Shown here in pieces: positions 42,444 to 51,998 of a stretch of 64,000 nt of DNA; position 1 is the first letter of the stretch; every line of letters begins with the position of its first letter. The position numbers were made by a program, and so were the translations under genes. Origin of the DNA: Planctomycetota bacterium (GTDB taxonomy: Bacteria > Planctomycetota > UBA1135 > UBA2386); NCBI GenBank assembly GCA_020848735.1, contig JADLHO010000090.1, forward strand, positions 22,131 to 86,130, in the 5' to 3' direction. The notes under the pieces are model-generated. The model ran no database searches and was not told the DNA's origin. It saw nothing but the letters and a program-made list of their open reading frames with translations.

Positions 42444-45400
42444 ATGGACGTCGTCCGCGTCACCGGCACCGCCGCGCAGACCCTCGATCGCGACGAGCTC
42501 GAGCGCCTGCGGCGTCTGCTGAGGCGCGCCCCTTCGCAGGCCCAGGAGAGCGTCCCCGTCTGCGGCGCTGCCTCGACCACGCTCGTGCTCGATCTCGCCG
42601 GCGACGCCTACGCCTGCGAGGCGACCGATCGCCCGCTCGCGAAGCGCAGGTCGCAGGACCTCCTGCGCGTCTTCCGCGGCCCGCTCGCGGAGGAGCTCCG
42701 CGCGAGCCTCCGCGCCGGGGAACTGCCCGGCGAGCACTGCCACGCGTGCATCCGCTGCCTGCGGCTCGACCTGCCGGCGCAGAGCGCGATCCTCCGCGAT
42801 CACGTCGACGATCCCGAGTTCGCCACTCCGACCGGCCCGCACCGCCTGATCGTGCGCCTCGACCGCGGCGCGCGACCGAAGGACGACGTGGCGCTGCTGC
42901 GCCGCATCACGAGCGTGCTCGACACGGTGCAACGCCTCGAGCTCTGCGCCGACGACGTGAGCACCGATCCCTTCGCGGATGCGGTGATGGCGTTGCTCGA
43001 CGCCCGCCCCACGCGTCCGGCGCTGAAGCTGCGCACGCAGCGCCTCGAGGCCCCCGAGGCGCTGCTCCGCTCGCTGCGCTCGCTGCGGCCGGTGCGCGTC
43101 AGCGTGTCCCCAGAGGTCGACCTCGCACGGATCGCGCCGCTCCTCGCGTCGGTGCTCGACACGAACGGCGCGCTGGTCGTGCGGTATCTCGTCGGGCCGT
43201 CGAACTGGTTCGACATCGCGCGCGTGGCGACGTTGGCCGCCGCCGCGGGTGCCACGCTCGACCTGCGCGGTGCCGAGCCCGACGGCCACTGCCCGCTGCT
43301 CGCCGCGCCGCTCGCCGAACAACGCTTCGTCGTGGGCGTCCTCGGCAGCCTGTGGTTCCTCTTCGCGCGCGAGCGCCGCCCCGCGTCGGTGCCGATCGAC
43401 GCCTTCGAACGGCTGCGCGCCGAGCTGCGCCGACGCGTCGAGGATCACGCCCGCGGCGAGAGGGACCGCGACGCGGCGGCGCTCCTGCAGGGTTCGGACC
43501 CGATCACCCTGCCGGCGATCGACCACCCGCTCTGGGACGAGGCGGCGAGCGCGGAGGCGCTGCTCGGCTGGCTCACGGGACTCGAGAACTCGCCCGGACT
43601 CGCGAACTGGGCCGCCGGGTTCCTCGCCCGCGGCGATGCCGACGCGCTCCTGAACGAGCGGCCGACCGCGCGGCTCATGCTGCAGAAGGCCGCGGTCACC
43701 CAGCCGACGCGGGAGACCTTCGCCGCGCTGCTGCGCACCTACACCGACCCGAGCTCGCGCAAGGACCGGATCGAGGCGGACCGCGCCTTCGCCGCACGCG
43801 CGGGCATCACCGGCGCCGCCGACCACTGGCGCGAGTGGTTCGGCCTCGCACGGCTCGTCGCCCGCAAGCGTCCCTGGCGCATCCCGTCGGCCACGAAGCC
43901 CACGGCCGGCGACGGCGTCGCGGACGTCACGGTGCTGGTCCCGAGCTACGGGCACGAGAGGTTCGTCGAGGAGTGCGTGCGCAGCGCACTGGCGCAGACC
44001 CACCGCTGGCTCGTCGTGCACGTCGTCGACGACAACTCGCCCGACGCCACCGCCGAGCACGCGCGCTCGATCCGCGATCCGCGCCTCACCGTGCGCGTGA
44101 ATCCGGCCAATCTCGGTCTCGGCAACAGCGTCCTCGCGGCGCTCGAGCACGTGACGACGCCGTTCGTCGCGATCCTCAACTCCGACGACTTCCTGCACCC
44201 GGAGCGCATCGCCCGGTGCCGCCAGGTCCTGCTCGACGACGAGCGCGCACAGCTCGTCACGACGGATCTCGCGCTCGTCGACGCCGAGGGCGGTGAGCTC
44301 AACCCCGAGAACACGAGCCGCCTGCGCGACGGTCGGATGATCTTCGATTGGGTGCACTGGTACGACCAGGCGCGGACGACCGGCGCACAGAGCACGGACC
44401 TCTTCGCCGAGCTGCTGCGCCAGAACTTCCTCGCGACCAGCTCCAACCTCTTCTGCCGGACGGACTGGTTGCGCGCGCGTGCCGACGCCCTCCGCAGCCT
44501 CGAGTTCTGCCTCGACTGGCACGTCTTCCTCACGGCCGCCCGCGAGGGCACGTTGCGCCACGTCGCGGAACCGCTCGCCGCGTACCGGCTGCACGGCGCG
44601 AACACCGTGTGGTTCCGTGACGGCCGGCGCTGGCGCTACTTCCTCGAGGTCAATCGCGTGGCGGCCGAAGCGCTGCGCGACGAGATCGCGAGCGGGGCCG
44701 CCGATGCCCCGCGGCTCGTCGCACAGATCGCCCAGGACCTCGCGACGAACACCGAGACCGACGGTCTCGCGCTCTGGCTCAACACCGCCGTCGGCGGCCC
44801 CGAGCTCGAGGCGCTGAGCAAGCGCGACGACGGCGTGCGCGATGCGATCCTCGCGCTCAACGACCGCGCCGAACGGCTCACGCGCCTCGGCTACGCCGCG
44901 CGCGCGATCGGCTCGGAGCGCCTCGAGTCCGCGCTGGGCATGCTGCCGCGCGCGCACGGTCTCGAGGCCTCGCGCCTGATCGGCGATCTCGCCCGCGAGG
45001 ATGCCCGCGGCTTCCGCGACGCGCTGACCTGGACCCGCCGCGAGCTCGACCGCGTCGAACGACGCCGCGCCGAACTCGACGGCGAACTCGGCCGCCTGCG
45101 CCAGCGGGAACGCGAGGCCTCCGAACAGCTCGCGCACGCCCTGGAGCGCGCGCACGTCGTGCTCGATCGGCTCCGGGCCCTCGGCGTCGGCGACACGGCC
45201 GCGGTGGGCGATCCGTTGCTCGCCCTCGAAGCCGGCGTGCAGGTCGCGGCGAGCCTGCTCACGGCGCAGAGCGACGAGAACCGCGAGCTCATGGCCCGCG
45301 TGCGCAAGGCCGACGATGCCGCGCGCCGCGAGACCGAGTCGCTGCGCACGCAGCTCTCCGAGGCCCGGAGCGCCCACGAGCACGCCCTCGCGACGCACCG

Positions 45401-47396
45401 CGAGGCGCTCACGGAACTGGGCGCGCGGCTCGACGAGTCGCGACGTGCCCTCCGCGCAGGGCTCGAGGACCTCGCCGGACTCTCGGCCCAACGCGCGCTC
45501 CTCGAGACGCAGCTCACCACCCTGCGCGAGACCACCGACGCCGAGCGGGCGAAGGCGCAGGCGCGCATCGAGACGCTGCTCGCGGAGTCGGCGCGCTTCG
45601 CCGTCGAGCTGCACCAGCTGCGGGCCGCCATGGAACGCGCGACCGCCGAGACGGCGCGCGTGCAGACCGAGCGCGACCGCCTCGACGCCGAGAAGCAGGC
45701 GGTGATCGCCGAGCGCGACCGCGCGCGGAGCGAGAAGCAGGCCGTCGCCGGCGAGCGCGACCGCGTCCGGACCGAGAAGCAGGCCGTGGCCGCCGATCGC
45801 GATCGCGTCGAGCAGGAGCGGCGCGCCGCGGTCACCCGCGGCGACCAGCTCGAGGCGCGGCTCCGCAGCACGGCGCAGGAGCTCGCGGAGCTGCGCCAGC
45901 AGTTCCGCGGCAAGTCCGAGGAGCTCGAGCGACTCCTGAAGTCGCCCGAGTGGCGCATCGGCTACGCCTTCTGGCGCAAGACACCGTTGTTCGCCAAGTC
46001 GCGCCGCCTCGTGCGCGGGACCTGGCGTCGCACCCGGGAATCGAGCCTACGCACCATGATGTTCATCAAGAAGCTGCTCGGCGGGCGCAAGAGCGCGCGC
46101 ACGTCGGGAGGTCAGCGCCCCGGACTCAAGGTGGCCGCCGGGGCCACCGCGCACTTCCCCGTGCTGTCGCACACGTTCGTCTACCAGGAGCTGACGGCGA
46201 TGCACGACATGCTCGGTGCGGACGTGAAGGTCTTCCACACCGAGAACGGCGACCCCGCGGCGCTCCACGCCGCGTTCCAGTACCTCGCGTCGAACAAGGA
46301 GCACCTGCAACCGGCGTGGGAGGTGCACAAGGCCGACTACGAGCACTACAAGCGCACGCAGCCGGCGAAGGTCGACGCGCTGCTCGCGGAGATCACGAAG
46401 TACTCCGGCATCCCCCGCGACCAGCTCGAGAAGCGCTTCGAGCTCATGCTCGCGTTCACGTACGCGCGCCGCCACGCCATGTGGGGCGCGGAGTACGTGC
46501 ACACCTACTTCTTCTACGACCAGGCGCTCTGCGGTCTCGTGTCGTCGTGGATGAACGAGATCCCGCGGGGACTCTCGACCTACGCCGACCACATGCTCAA
46601 GGACTGGCCGCTCAAGATGGTGCCGCTGCACCTGAAGACGGCCGCGGTGATCGTCGCGACCTCGCGGCGCATCCGCGAGGAGCTGATCCAGCTCGGCGGA
46701 CCGGAGGTCGCGTCCAAGATCGTCGTGAAGCCCAACGGCACCGACGGCCAGCGCTTCCGCTTCGTCGCGCGCAACCCGGTCGCGGGTCGCCCCATCGAGC
46801 TCGCGTGCGTGACCCGCATCGAGCCCAAGAAGGGCATGCTCGAACTCGCCGAGGCCGCGAAGCTGCTGCTCGACGCGGGCAAGCGCTTCCGCATCCACGT
46901 GATCGGCTCGGTCGACAAGGGCAACGCGGCCAGCGAGGAGTACGGCGCGCGCTTCGAGGCGCGGATCGCCGAGCTCGGCGTCGGCGACGTCGTGATCCGC
47001 CACGGGCGCATGCGTCAGGAGGAGCTGCGGCCGTTGCTCGACCGCGCCGACGCGTTCGTCGCGCCGTTCGTCGAGACCGAGACGGGCGACAAGGACGGCA
47101 TCCCCACGGCGATCCTCGAGGCGATGGCGACCGGTCTCCCGATCGTCGCGACCGACTCCGGTTCGATCTCCGAGACATTCGACGACGGCGTCGAGGGCCT
47201 GCGCGTGCCGCAACGCGATCCCGCGGCGCTCGCGCGCGCGATCACGCGTCTGATCGAACAGCCCGAGCTCGCCCCGCGCCTCGGCAAGCGCGCGAAGGCG
47301 CGCTTCGATCGGGAGTTCGACATCCGCGTCGCGGAGCCGCGACTGCACGAGCGCATCCTCGCCGCGATCGACGCGCGCAAGCCCGCGACGCGATGA
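42444..47396 (+). CDS. Giant SPASM - GT2 - coiled coil - GT4 glycosyltransferase fusion
   Basis: A 1650-residue protein. Residues 35-110 look like a SPASM-type Fe-S domain: Cys40, Cys58 (DLAGDAYACEATDR) and CHACIRC with Cys99, Cys102 and Cys105. The radical SAM cluster motif CxxxCxxC is absent. Residues 115-480 are an unassigned alpha/beta and helical region. A GT2 domain spans about 493-730 (VTVLVPSYGHERFVEECVRS, VDDNSPD, LNSDDFLHPERI, LEFCLDWHVFL). Residues about 852-1166 form a long coiled coil. A GT4 domain fills about 1235-1650 (FPVLSHTFVYQE, VTRIEPKKGMLELAEAA, PTAILEAMATGLPIVATDSG). Two sugar transfers by one chain are implied. It overlaps the next gene by ATGA. Confidence 0.88.
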   Translation: MDVVRVTGTAAQTLDRDELERLRRLLRRAPSQAQESVPVCGAASTTLVLDLAGDAYACEATDRPLAKRRSQDLLRVFRGPLAEELRASLRAGELPGEHCHACIRCLRLDLPAQSAILRDHVDDPEFATPTGPHRLIVRLDRGARPKDDVALLRRITSVLDTVQRLELCADDVSTDPFADAVMALLDARPTRPALKLRTQRLEAPEALLRSLRSLRPVRVSVSPEVDLARIAPLLASVLDTNGALVVRYLVGPSNWFDIARVATLAAAAGATLDLRGAEPDGHCPLLAAPLAEQRFVVGVLGSLWFLFARERRPASVPIDAFERLRAELRRRVEDHARGERDRDAAALLQGSDPITLPAIDHPLWDEAASAEALLGWLTGLENSPGLANWAAGFLARGDADALLNERPTARLMLQKAAVTQPTRETFAALLRTYTDPSSRKDRIEADRAFAARAGITGAADHWREWFGLARLVARKRPWRIPSATKPTAGDGVADVTVLVPSYGHERFVEECVRSALAQTHRWLVVHVVDDNSPDATAEHARSIRDPRLTVRVNPANLGLGNSVLAALEHVTTPFVAILNSDDFLHPERIARCRQVLLDDERAQLVTTDLALVDAEGGELNPENTSRLRDGRMIFDWVHWYDQARTTGAQSTDLFAELLRQNFLATSSNLFCRTDWLRARADALRSLEFCLDWHVFLTAAREGTLRHVAEPLAAYRLHGANTVWFRDGRRWRYFLEVNRVAAEALRDEIASGAADAPRLVAQIAQDLATNTETDGLALWLNTAVGGPELEALSKRDDGVRDAILALNDRAERLTRLGYAARAIGSERLESALGMLPRAHGLEASRLIGDLAREDARGFRDALTWTRRELDRVERRRAELDGELGRLRQREREASEQLAHALERAHVVLDRLRALGVGDTAAVGDPLLALEAGVQVAASLLTAQSDENRELMARVRKADDAARRETESLRTQLSEARSAHEHALATHREALTELGARLDESRRALRAGLEDLAGLSAQRALLETQLTTLRETTDAERAKAQARIETLLAESARFAVELHQLRAAMERATAETARVQTERDRLDAEKQAVIAERDRARSEKQAVAGERDRVRTEKQAVAADRDRVEQERRAAVTRGDQLEARLRSTAQELAELRQQFRGKSEELERLLKSPEWRIGYAFWRKTPLFAKSRRLVRGTWRRTRESSLRTMMFIKKLLGGRKSARTSGGQRPGLKVAAGATAHFPVLSHTFVYQELTAMHDMLGADVKVFHTENGDPAALHAAFQYLASNKEHLQPAWEVHKADYEHYKRTQPAKVDALLAEITKYSGIPRDQLEKRFELMLAFTYARRHAMWGAEYVHTYFFYDQALCGLVSSWMNEIPRGLSTYADHMLKDWPLKMVPLHLKTAAVIVATSRRIREELIQLGGPEVASKIVVKPNGTDGQRFRFVARNPVAGRPIELACVTRIEPKKGMLELAEAAKLLLDAGKRFRIHVIGSVDKGNAASEEYGARFEARIAELGVGDVVIRHGRMRQEELRPLLDRADAFVAPFVETETGDKDGIPTAILEAMATGLPIVATDSGSISETFDDGVEGLRVPQRDPAALARAITRLIEQPELAPRLGKRAKARFDREFDIRVAEPRLHERILAAIDARKPATR

Positions 47397-48112
47397 GCCC
47401 GCTCCAGACCGCCACCGCGCGCGTCGTCGCCGCGCTCGAAGGGCTGCGATTCCCGGCCCCGGTCGACGTCGTCTACGACCCCCTCGTGCACGCGCGGCGC
47501 GCGCATCAGGCCTGGCTCACGCGCTACGGCAGCGGCCGCAAGGAGCTCGTGCTCGTCGGCATGAACCCCGGTCCCTTCGGCATGGTGCAGACCGGCGTGC
47601 CCTTCGGCGAGGTCGCGGCGGTGCGCGACTGGCTCGGCATCGAGGAGCCGGTCGAGCGCCCGGAGCAGGAGCACGCGAAGCGCCCGATCGAAGGCTTCGC
47701 CTGCCGCCGCAGCGAGGTCAGCGGGCGACGCTTCTGGGGCTTCGTGCGCGCCCGCTTCGGCACGCCCGCGCGGTTCTTCGCGCGCTTCTGGGTCCACAAC
47801 TACTGCCCGCTCGCCTTCGTCGAGGCGAGCGGCCGCAACCTGACTCCCGACAAGCTCCCGCGCGAGGCGACGGCCCCGCTCTTCGCCGCCTGCGATCGCT
47901 ACCTGGCGGACGTGGTCCGCGCGACGGGCGCATCGCTCGTCGTCGGCGTGGGCGCCTTCGCCGAGGATCGGGCGCGACGGGCGCTCGCGAACCTGCCGCT
48001 GCGCTTCGGCCGCATTCCGCACCCCAGCCCCGCGAGCCCGGCGGCGAACCGCGGCTGGGACGCTGCGGCGGCGAGTGCCTTCGCTGAACTCGGCGTCGCG
48101 CTCGACGGCTGA
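47393..48112 (+). CDS. SMUG-type uracil-DNA glycosylase
   Basis: A 239-residue protein of the family 3 (SMUG) uracil-DNA glycosylases. Motif 1 is LVGMNPGPFGMVQTGVPFG, which forms the uracil pocket, and motif 2 is HPSPASPAANRGW, which enters the DNA. The family removes uracil, 5-hydroxymethyluracil and related oxidised pyrimidines from DNA. An unrelated function for glycan synthesis is unlikely. Its ATG overlaps the stop of the giant glycosyltransferase (ATGA), so a DNA repair enzyme is translated with it. Confidence 0.9.
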   Translation: MSPLQTATARVVAALEGLRFPAPVDVVYDPLVHARRAHQAWLTRYGSGRKELVLVGMNPGPFGMVQTGVPFGEVAAVRDWLGIEEPVERPEQEHAKRPIEGFACRRSEVSGRRFWGFVRARFGTPARFFARFWVHNYCPLAFVEASGRNLTPDKLPREATAPLFAACDRYLADVVRATGASLVVGVGAFAEDRARRALANLPLRFGRIPHPSPASPAANRGWDAAAASAFAELGVALDG

Positions 48113-48200
48113 GACCGGCTCGACTACGACCTCGCCGCGTCGTGAGCCCGCCCCATCGCCCCATGTCCAGCTCGCGTCCGATCTCGACCCGCGGCTGACG

Positions 48201-48977
48201 ATGCGGATCATCCCACTCGCCTCGGGCAGCCTCGGCAATGCGACGCTGGTCGAGACCGCACGAACGCGGTTCCTGATCGACGCCGGACTGCCGATCGACG
48301 AACTGGAGCGCCGACTCCAGTCGGTCGGCGCGTCGCCGAAGAGCGTCGACGCGCTCTTCGTCACGCATCGCCATCACGACCACATCCGCGCCGCGACCGC
48401 GATGGCGGCGCGCCACCGCACGCGGATCTGGGCCACCCCCCGCACCGCGCGAGCCCTCGGCAGCGAGGCGCACCGCCGCATCCGCCGCATCGCGCCGCTC
48501 GAGTCCTTCGTGCAGGACGACCTCGAGCTCTGCGCGATCCCGCTCTCGCACGATGCGCCGGAGACCTGCGCGCTGCGCGTCGACGACGGCCACTGCCGCT
48601 ACGGCCACGCGACCGACCTCGGTGTCTTCGACGAGCTCCTGATCGATCGTCTCGGCCTCTGCGAGGCGCTGCTCCTCGAGTTCAACCACGACCGTGCGCT
48701 GCTCGCGGCCGGCAACGACCCTCCCGAGCTGAAGGCGCGGATCCTCGCGCCGACGGGCCACCTCGCGAACGACGACGCCGCGGCGTTGCTCGCGAGGCTC
48801 GTCCATCCACGCCTGCGCTGCGTCTGGCTCGCGCATCTCAGCCGCCGCAACAACCGACCCGCCCTCGCGCTCGCGGCGGCGCGGAGCGCCTGGACCGGGG
48901 ACGCTCCGGGGTCCGCCGCCGTGCGGATCGAGGTCGCGGAGCAGGACCGCACGAGTGCCGAGTTCCTCTCGTCGTGA
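48201..48977 (+). CDS. MBL-fold metallo-hydrolase (WalJ/YycJ-like)
   Basis: A 258-residue metallo-beta-lactamase-fold protein. It opens with IIPLASGSLGNATLVE, characteristic of the YycJ group, and carries the HxHxDH motif in VTHRHHDHI, then LEFNHDRALL and WLAHLSRRNN, which bears a late metal-binding His. Relatives are DNA exonucleases linked to mismatch repair and cell-wall control. ATG 48201 is used, 88 bases after the glycosylase gene. Three 17-base units lie around its stop codon. Confidence 0.88.
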   Translation: MRIIPLASGSLGNATLVETARTRFLIDAGLPIDELERRLQSVGASPKSVDALFVTHRHHDHIRAATAMAARHRTRIWATPRTARALGSEAHRRIRRIAPLESFVQDDLELCAIPLSHDAPETCALRVDDGHCRYGHATDLGVFDELLIDRLGLCEALLLEFNHDRALLAAGNDPPELKARILAPTGHLANDDAAALLARLVHPRLRCVWLAHLSRRNNRPALALAAARSAWTGDAPGSAAVRIEVAEQDRTSAEFLSS

Positions 48978-49019
48978 CACCCCGATCGTCGTGACCCCCA
49001 CATCGTCGTGACACCTCGG
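48969..49019. repeat. Three tandem 17-base units at the MBL gene end
   Basis: TCGTCGTGACACCCCGA, TCGTCGTGACCCCCACA and TCGTCGTGACACCTCGG follow each other at 48969, 48986 and 49003. The first contains the stop codon of the MBL gene, so the unit has been copied downstream. Confidence 0.75.
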
Positions 49020-49111
49020 ACCCCGAGGCCGCGTTCGCATCGCGGATTGGGCTCGCGGATGGGTCCGAACCGACGCTTGCCCCGCCGATCGCGGAGCCCG
49101 AAGCTTCGAGG

Positions 49112-49903
49112 GTGCCCGCGGCCCTCGACGATGTCCTGGCGATCCTGGACCGGATCGCACCGCCCGCTCTCGCGGAGGATTGGGACAACGTCGGGCTCCT
49201 CGTCGACGCGCTGCCCAAAAGACCGGTCCAGCGCGCGCTGTTGACGATCGATCTCACGGATGCCGTGCTCGACGAGGCGATCGCGCGGCGCTGCCAGCTC
49301 ATCGTCGCCTACCACCCGCCCCTCTTCGCCCCGTTGCGCCGCCTCCTGGCGAGCGACGGCAGGGCCCGCATCCTGCTGCGGGCGGTGCGCGAGGGCATCG
49401 CGATCCACTCGCCGCACACGGCGCTCGACGCGGTGCGCGGCGGCGTCAACGACTGGCTGGCCGACGCGCTGGGCGAGGGTCATCGCACACCGGTGAGACC
49501 CGCCGCCTCGGGCGAACCCGGCGCGGGCGCCGGACGCTGCGTCGATCTCGCTCGGCCCACATCGCTCGACGACCTCGTCGCGCGCATCAAGGACCGGCTC
49601 GGCGTGGCGGTCGTCCGCGTCGCACGTGCGGCGTCGGAGCGCCTCGTGCAGCGCGTGGCGATCTGTGCGGGCGCCGGCGGCTCCGTCCTCGCCGGGGTCG
49701 CGGCCGATCTCCACTGGACCGGTGAGCTCCGTCACCACGACGTGCTCGCGGCGCTGGAGCGCGGCACCAGCGTCGTGCTCTGTGAACACAGCAGCAGCGA
49801 GCGCGGCTACCTGCCGGTGCTGCGCGAGCGACTGGCCGCGGAGGGACGAGGCGTCGAATACCTGGTCAGCGCGCACGACCGCGAGCCGCTCGTCGTCACC
49901 TGA
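49112..49903 (+). CDS. Nif3-like dinuclear metal center protein
   Basis: A 263-residue Nif3/YbgI family protein, starting at GTG 49112. Typical blocks are APPALAEDWDNVGLLV at the N-terminus, LTIDLTDAVLDEAI, then CQLIVAYHPPLF (metal-binding His), IAIHSPHTALDAVRGGVNDW, and the late ICAGAGGS and VVLCEHSSSERGYLPVL with a second metal-binding His. These are all metal site residues. The family forms hexamers and its biochemical role is unclear, although some members are annotated as type 2 GTP cyclohydrolase I. Confidence 0.9.
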   Translation: MPAALDDVLAILDRIAPPALAEDWDNVGLLVDALPKRPVQRALLTIDLTDAVLDEAIARRCQLIVAYHPPLFAPLRRLLASDGRARILLRAVREGIAIHSPHTALDAVRGGVNDWLADALGEGHRTPVRPAASGEPGAGAGRCVDLARPTSLDDLVARIKDRLGVAVVRVARAASERLVQRVAICAGAGGSVLAGVAADLHWTGELRHHDVLAALERGTSVVLCEHSSSERGYLPVLRERLAAEGRGVEYLVSAHDREPLVVT

Positions 49904-49971
49904 CCGTTCCGTGATCCCAGGGTCGACCCCTCACCGCACCGCAACCCGCCCGACGACGAGGACGCAACGAG

Positions 49972-50628
49972 ATGGAAGGCGAATCGGAACTCTTCCTCGC
50001 GCTCCGCGCGGGTGACGTCGACAGCGTGCGCCGCGCGATCGAAGCCGAGCCGGGTCGCGCCCTCTGCCGCGATGCCGCGGGCGCGTCGCTCCTCATGACG
50101 GCCCTCTACCACCGGCAGTTCGGGCTCGTCGAGTTCCTGCTCGAGCGCGTCGGCGGGATCGACTGCTTCGAGGCCGCCGCCCTCGGCCGGATGAACGACC
50201 TGCTGAGCGCGGCGGGCCGCTCGCACAGCGTGATCACCAACCGCTCGCCGGACGGCTTCACGGTCCTGCACCTCGCCGCGTACTTCGGCCACGTCGACCT
50301 CGTGCAATGGCTCATCCGCCACGGCGCGCCGATCGATGCCGTCGCCGGCAATCCGAGCCTCGTGCGGCCGCTGCACAGCGCGGTCGCCGCCGGCAGCGCG
50401 CGCATCGCGATGCTGCTGCTCGACGCCGGCGCCGAGCCCAATGCCCCGCAGCGCGGCGGCTACACGTCGTTGCATGCGGCCGCGCACCGCGGCGACGCCG
50501 ACCTCGTGGATCTGCTGCTCTCGCGGGGCGCGGACCCGAAGCTGCCGTGCGACGACGGCCGCGTGCCCGCGGACTTCGCGCGCGAGGCCGGTCACGCGGC
50601 GATCGCGGCACGCCTGTCCCGAACCTGA
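49972..50628 (+). CDS. Ankyrin-repeat protein
   Basis: A 218-residue protein with about six ankyrin-type repeats, three of them clear: DGFTVLHLAAYFGHVDLVQW, RPLHSAVAAGSARIAMLLLD and GYTSLHAAAHRGDADLVDLL. The first copies are degenerate (ELFLALRAGDVDSVRRAIEA). No signal peptide or enzymatic domain; the protein probably binds another protein. It lies between the Nif3 gene and a glycosyltransferase, 17 bases before the latter. Confidence 0.88.
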   Translation: MEGESELFLALRAGDVDSVRRAIEAEPGRALCRDAAGASLLMTALYHRQFGLVEFLLERVGGIDCFEAAALGRMNDLLSAAGRSHSVITNRSPDGFTVLHLAAYFGHVDLVQWLIRHGAPIDAVAGNPSLVRPLHSAVAAGSARIAMLLLDAGAEPNAPQRGGYTSLHAAAHRGDADLVDLLLSRGADPKLPCDDGRVPADFAREAGHAAIAARLSRT

Positions 50629-50645
50629 ACCGGAGAAGGGCCCGC

Positions 50646-51998
50646 GTGCGCATCCTCTACGTCGTGCACCAGTTCCTGCCGCGGTACTTCACCGGCACGG
50701 AGCAGCACACCTGGGCGATCGCGAACGCCGCGAAGCGCGCCGGACACGAGGTCCACGTGTTCACGCTCGAACCCGACTTCGGCGAGCGTTCGCCGCTGTT
50801 CTCGGTCTCGACCGATGAGCTCGAGGGGATCCCGATCACGCGCGTCCGCTTCTGGATGCACGTCGACCGCGACTTCGAGCGGATGGAGTACCGCCACCCG
50901 CTGGTGGCCGAGCGCTTCCGTCGCCTGCTCGAGTCGGTCCGGCCCGACCTCGTGCACATCGCGCACCTGCGGTACCTCGGCGTGGGACCACTCGAGGAGA
51001 GCAAGCAGCTCGGCATCCCCGTCGTCGTCCACCTGCACGACTTCTGGTTCCTCTGCCCCGCGGTCACGTTGCGGCGCCACGACGGCTCGCTCTGCGACGG
51101 CCCGCCCGAAGGCGGCCTCGGCTGCATCGACTGCGTGCGCGCCGACGTGGGGCGGGAGCTCGACCGCAACGGGCTGCGCGAGGCCATGCGCCGCACCTCG
51201 TCGACGTTGCCGGTCGACAGCACGCCATCGCGCACGGCACGCGGCCGCGCCGCCACGCTCCTCGAACGACCGCGCGTGCTGCGCGAGGCGCTGCTGCGGG
51301 CGGACCGCATCGTCTCGCCGTCACGCTTCCTGAAGGGCGTGTTCGCGGCGAACGGCTTCCCGCCGGAGCGCATCGCGGTCCTGGGCTTCGGACTCGATCC
51401 CGCGCACTTCGCGGCGCTCGTGCCCGAGCCTCGCGCCGCGGGCGCCCCGTTGCGCGTCGGCCACCTCGGTTCGATCGCGGAGTACAAGGGCACCGACCTC
51501 GTCGTCGATGCCGTGGCCGGCGCCGCGGTCCCGATGACCCTGTCGGTGTTCGGTCGCGTGGAGGAGCACGATCCCTGGGCGAAGGCGCTGCACGCCCGCG
51601 CGCAGGCGCTGCCGAACGTCCGCTTCGAGGGCAGCTTCGCGCGGCACGAGCTCGCACGCGTGCTCGGCAGGCTCGACGTCGTCGTCGTGCCCTCGCGGTG
51701 GTACGAGAACGCACCGTTCGTCGTGCTCGAGGCGCAGACCGCCAAGGTGCCGGTCTTCGCGTCCGACCACGGCGGGCTGTCGGAACGGATCCGCCAGGAA
51801 CACGACGGCGAGCTGTTCCGGCCCGGCGATCTCGCGGACCTGCGTGCGCGTCTCGAGCGCCTCGCGCGCGAACCGGAGCGCCTCGCGCGCTACCGCGGCA
51901 ATCAACCCCGCATCCAGTCCCTCGACGAGCACGGCGCCGAGATCCTGTCGATCTACGCGGAGCTCGCGGGTGCAACCGCCTCGGAGAAGCGACCGTGA
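50646..51998 (+). CDS. Glycosyltransferase family 4
   Basis: A 450-residue GT-B enzyme starting at GTG 50646. N-terminal elements are ILYVVHQFLPRYFTGTEQHT and VVHLHDFWFLCPAVTL, the latter typical of GT4 mannosyl or galactosyl transferases. A cysteine-containing insertion (near 160, CIDCVRADVG) follows. In the donor domain VGHLGSIAEYKGTDLVVDAV and the E-x7-E in RWYENAPFVVLEAQTAK are intact. Its stop overlaps the GTG of a small coiled-coil gene. Confidence 0.9.
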   Translation: MRILYVVHQFLPRYFTGTEQHTWAIANAAKRAGHEVHVFTLEPDFGERSPLFSVSTDELEGIPITRVRFWMHVDRDFERMEYRHPLVAERFRRLLESVRPDLVHIAHLRYLGVGPLEESKQLGIPVVVHLHDFWFLCPAVTLRRHDGSLCDGPPEGGLGCIDCVRADVGRELDRNGLREAMRRTSSTLPVDSTPSRTARGRAATLLERPRVLREALLRADRIVSPSRFLKGVFAANGFPPERIAVLGFGLDPAHFAALVPEPRAAGAPLRVGHLGSIAEYKGTDLVVDAVAGAAVPMTLSVFGRVEEHDPWAKALHARAQALPNVRFEGSFARHELARVLGRLDVVVVPSRWYENAPFVVLEAQTAKVPVFASDHGGLSERIRQEHDGELFRPGDLADLRARLERLAREPERLARYRGNQPRIQSLDEHGAEILSIYAELAGATASEKRP

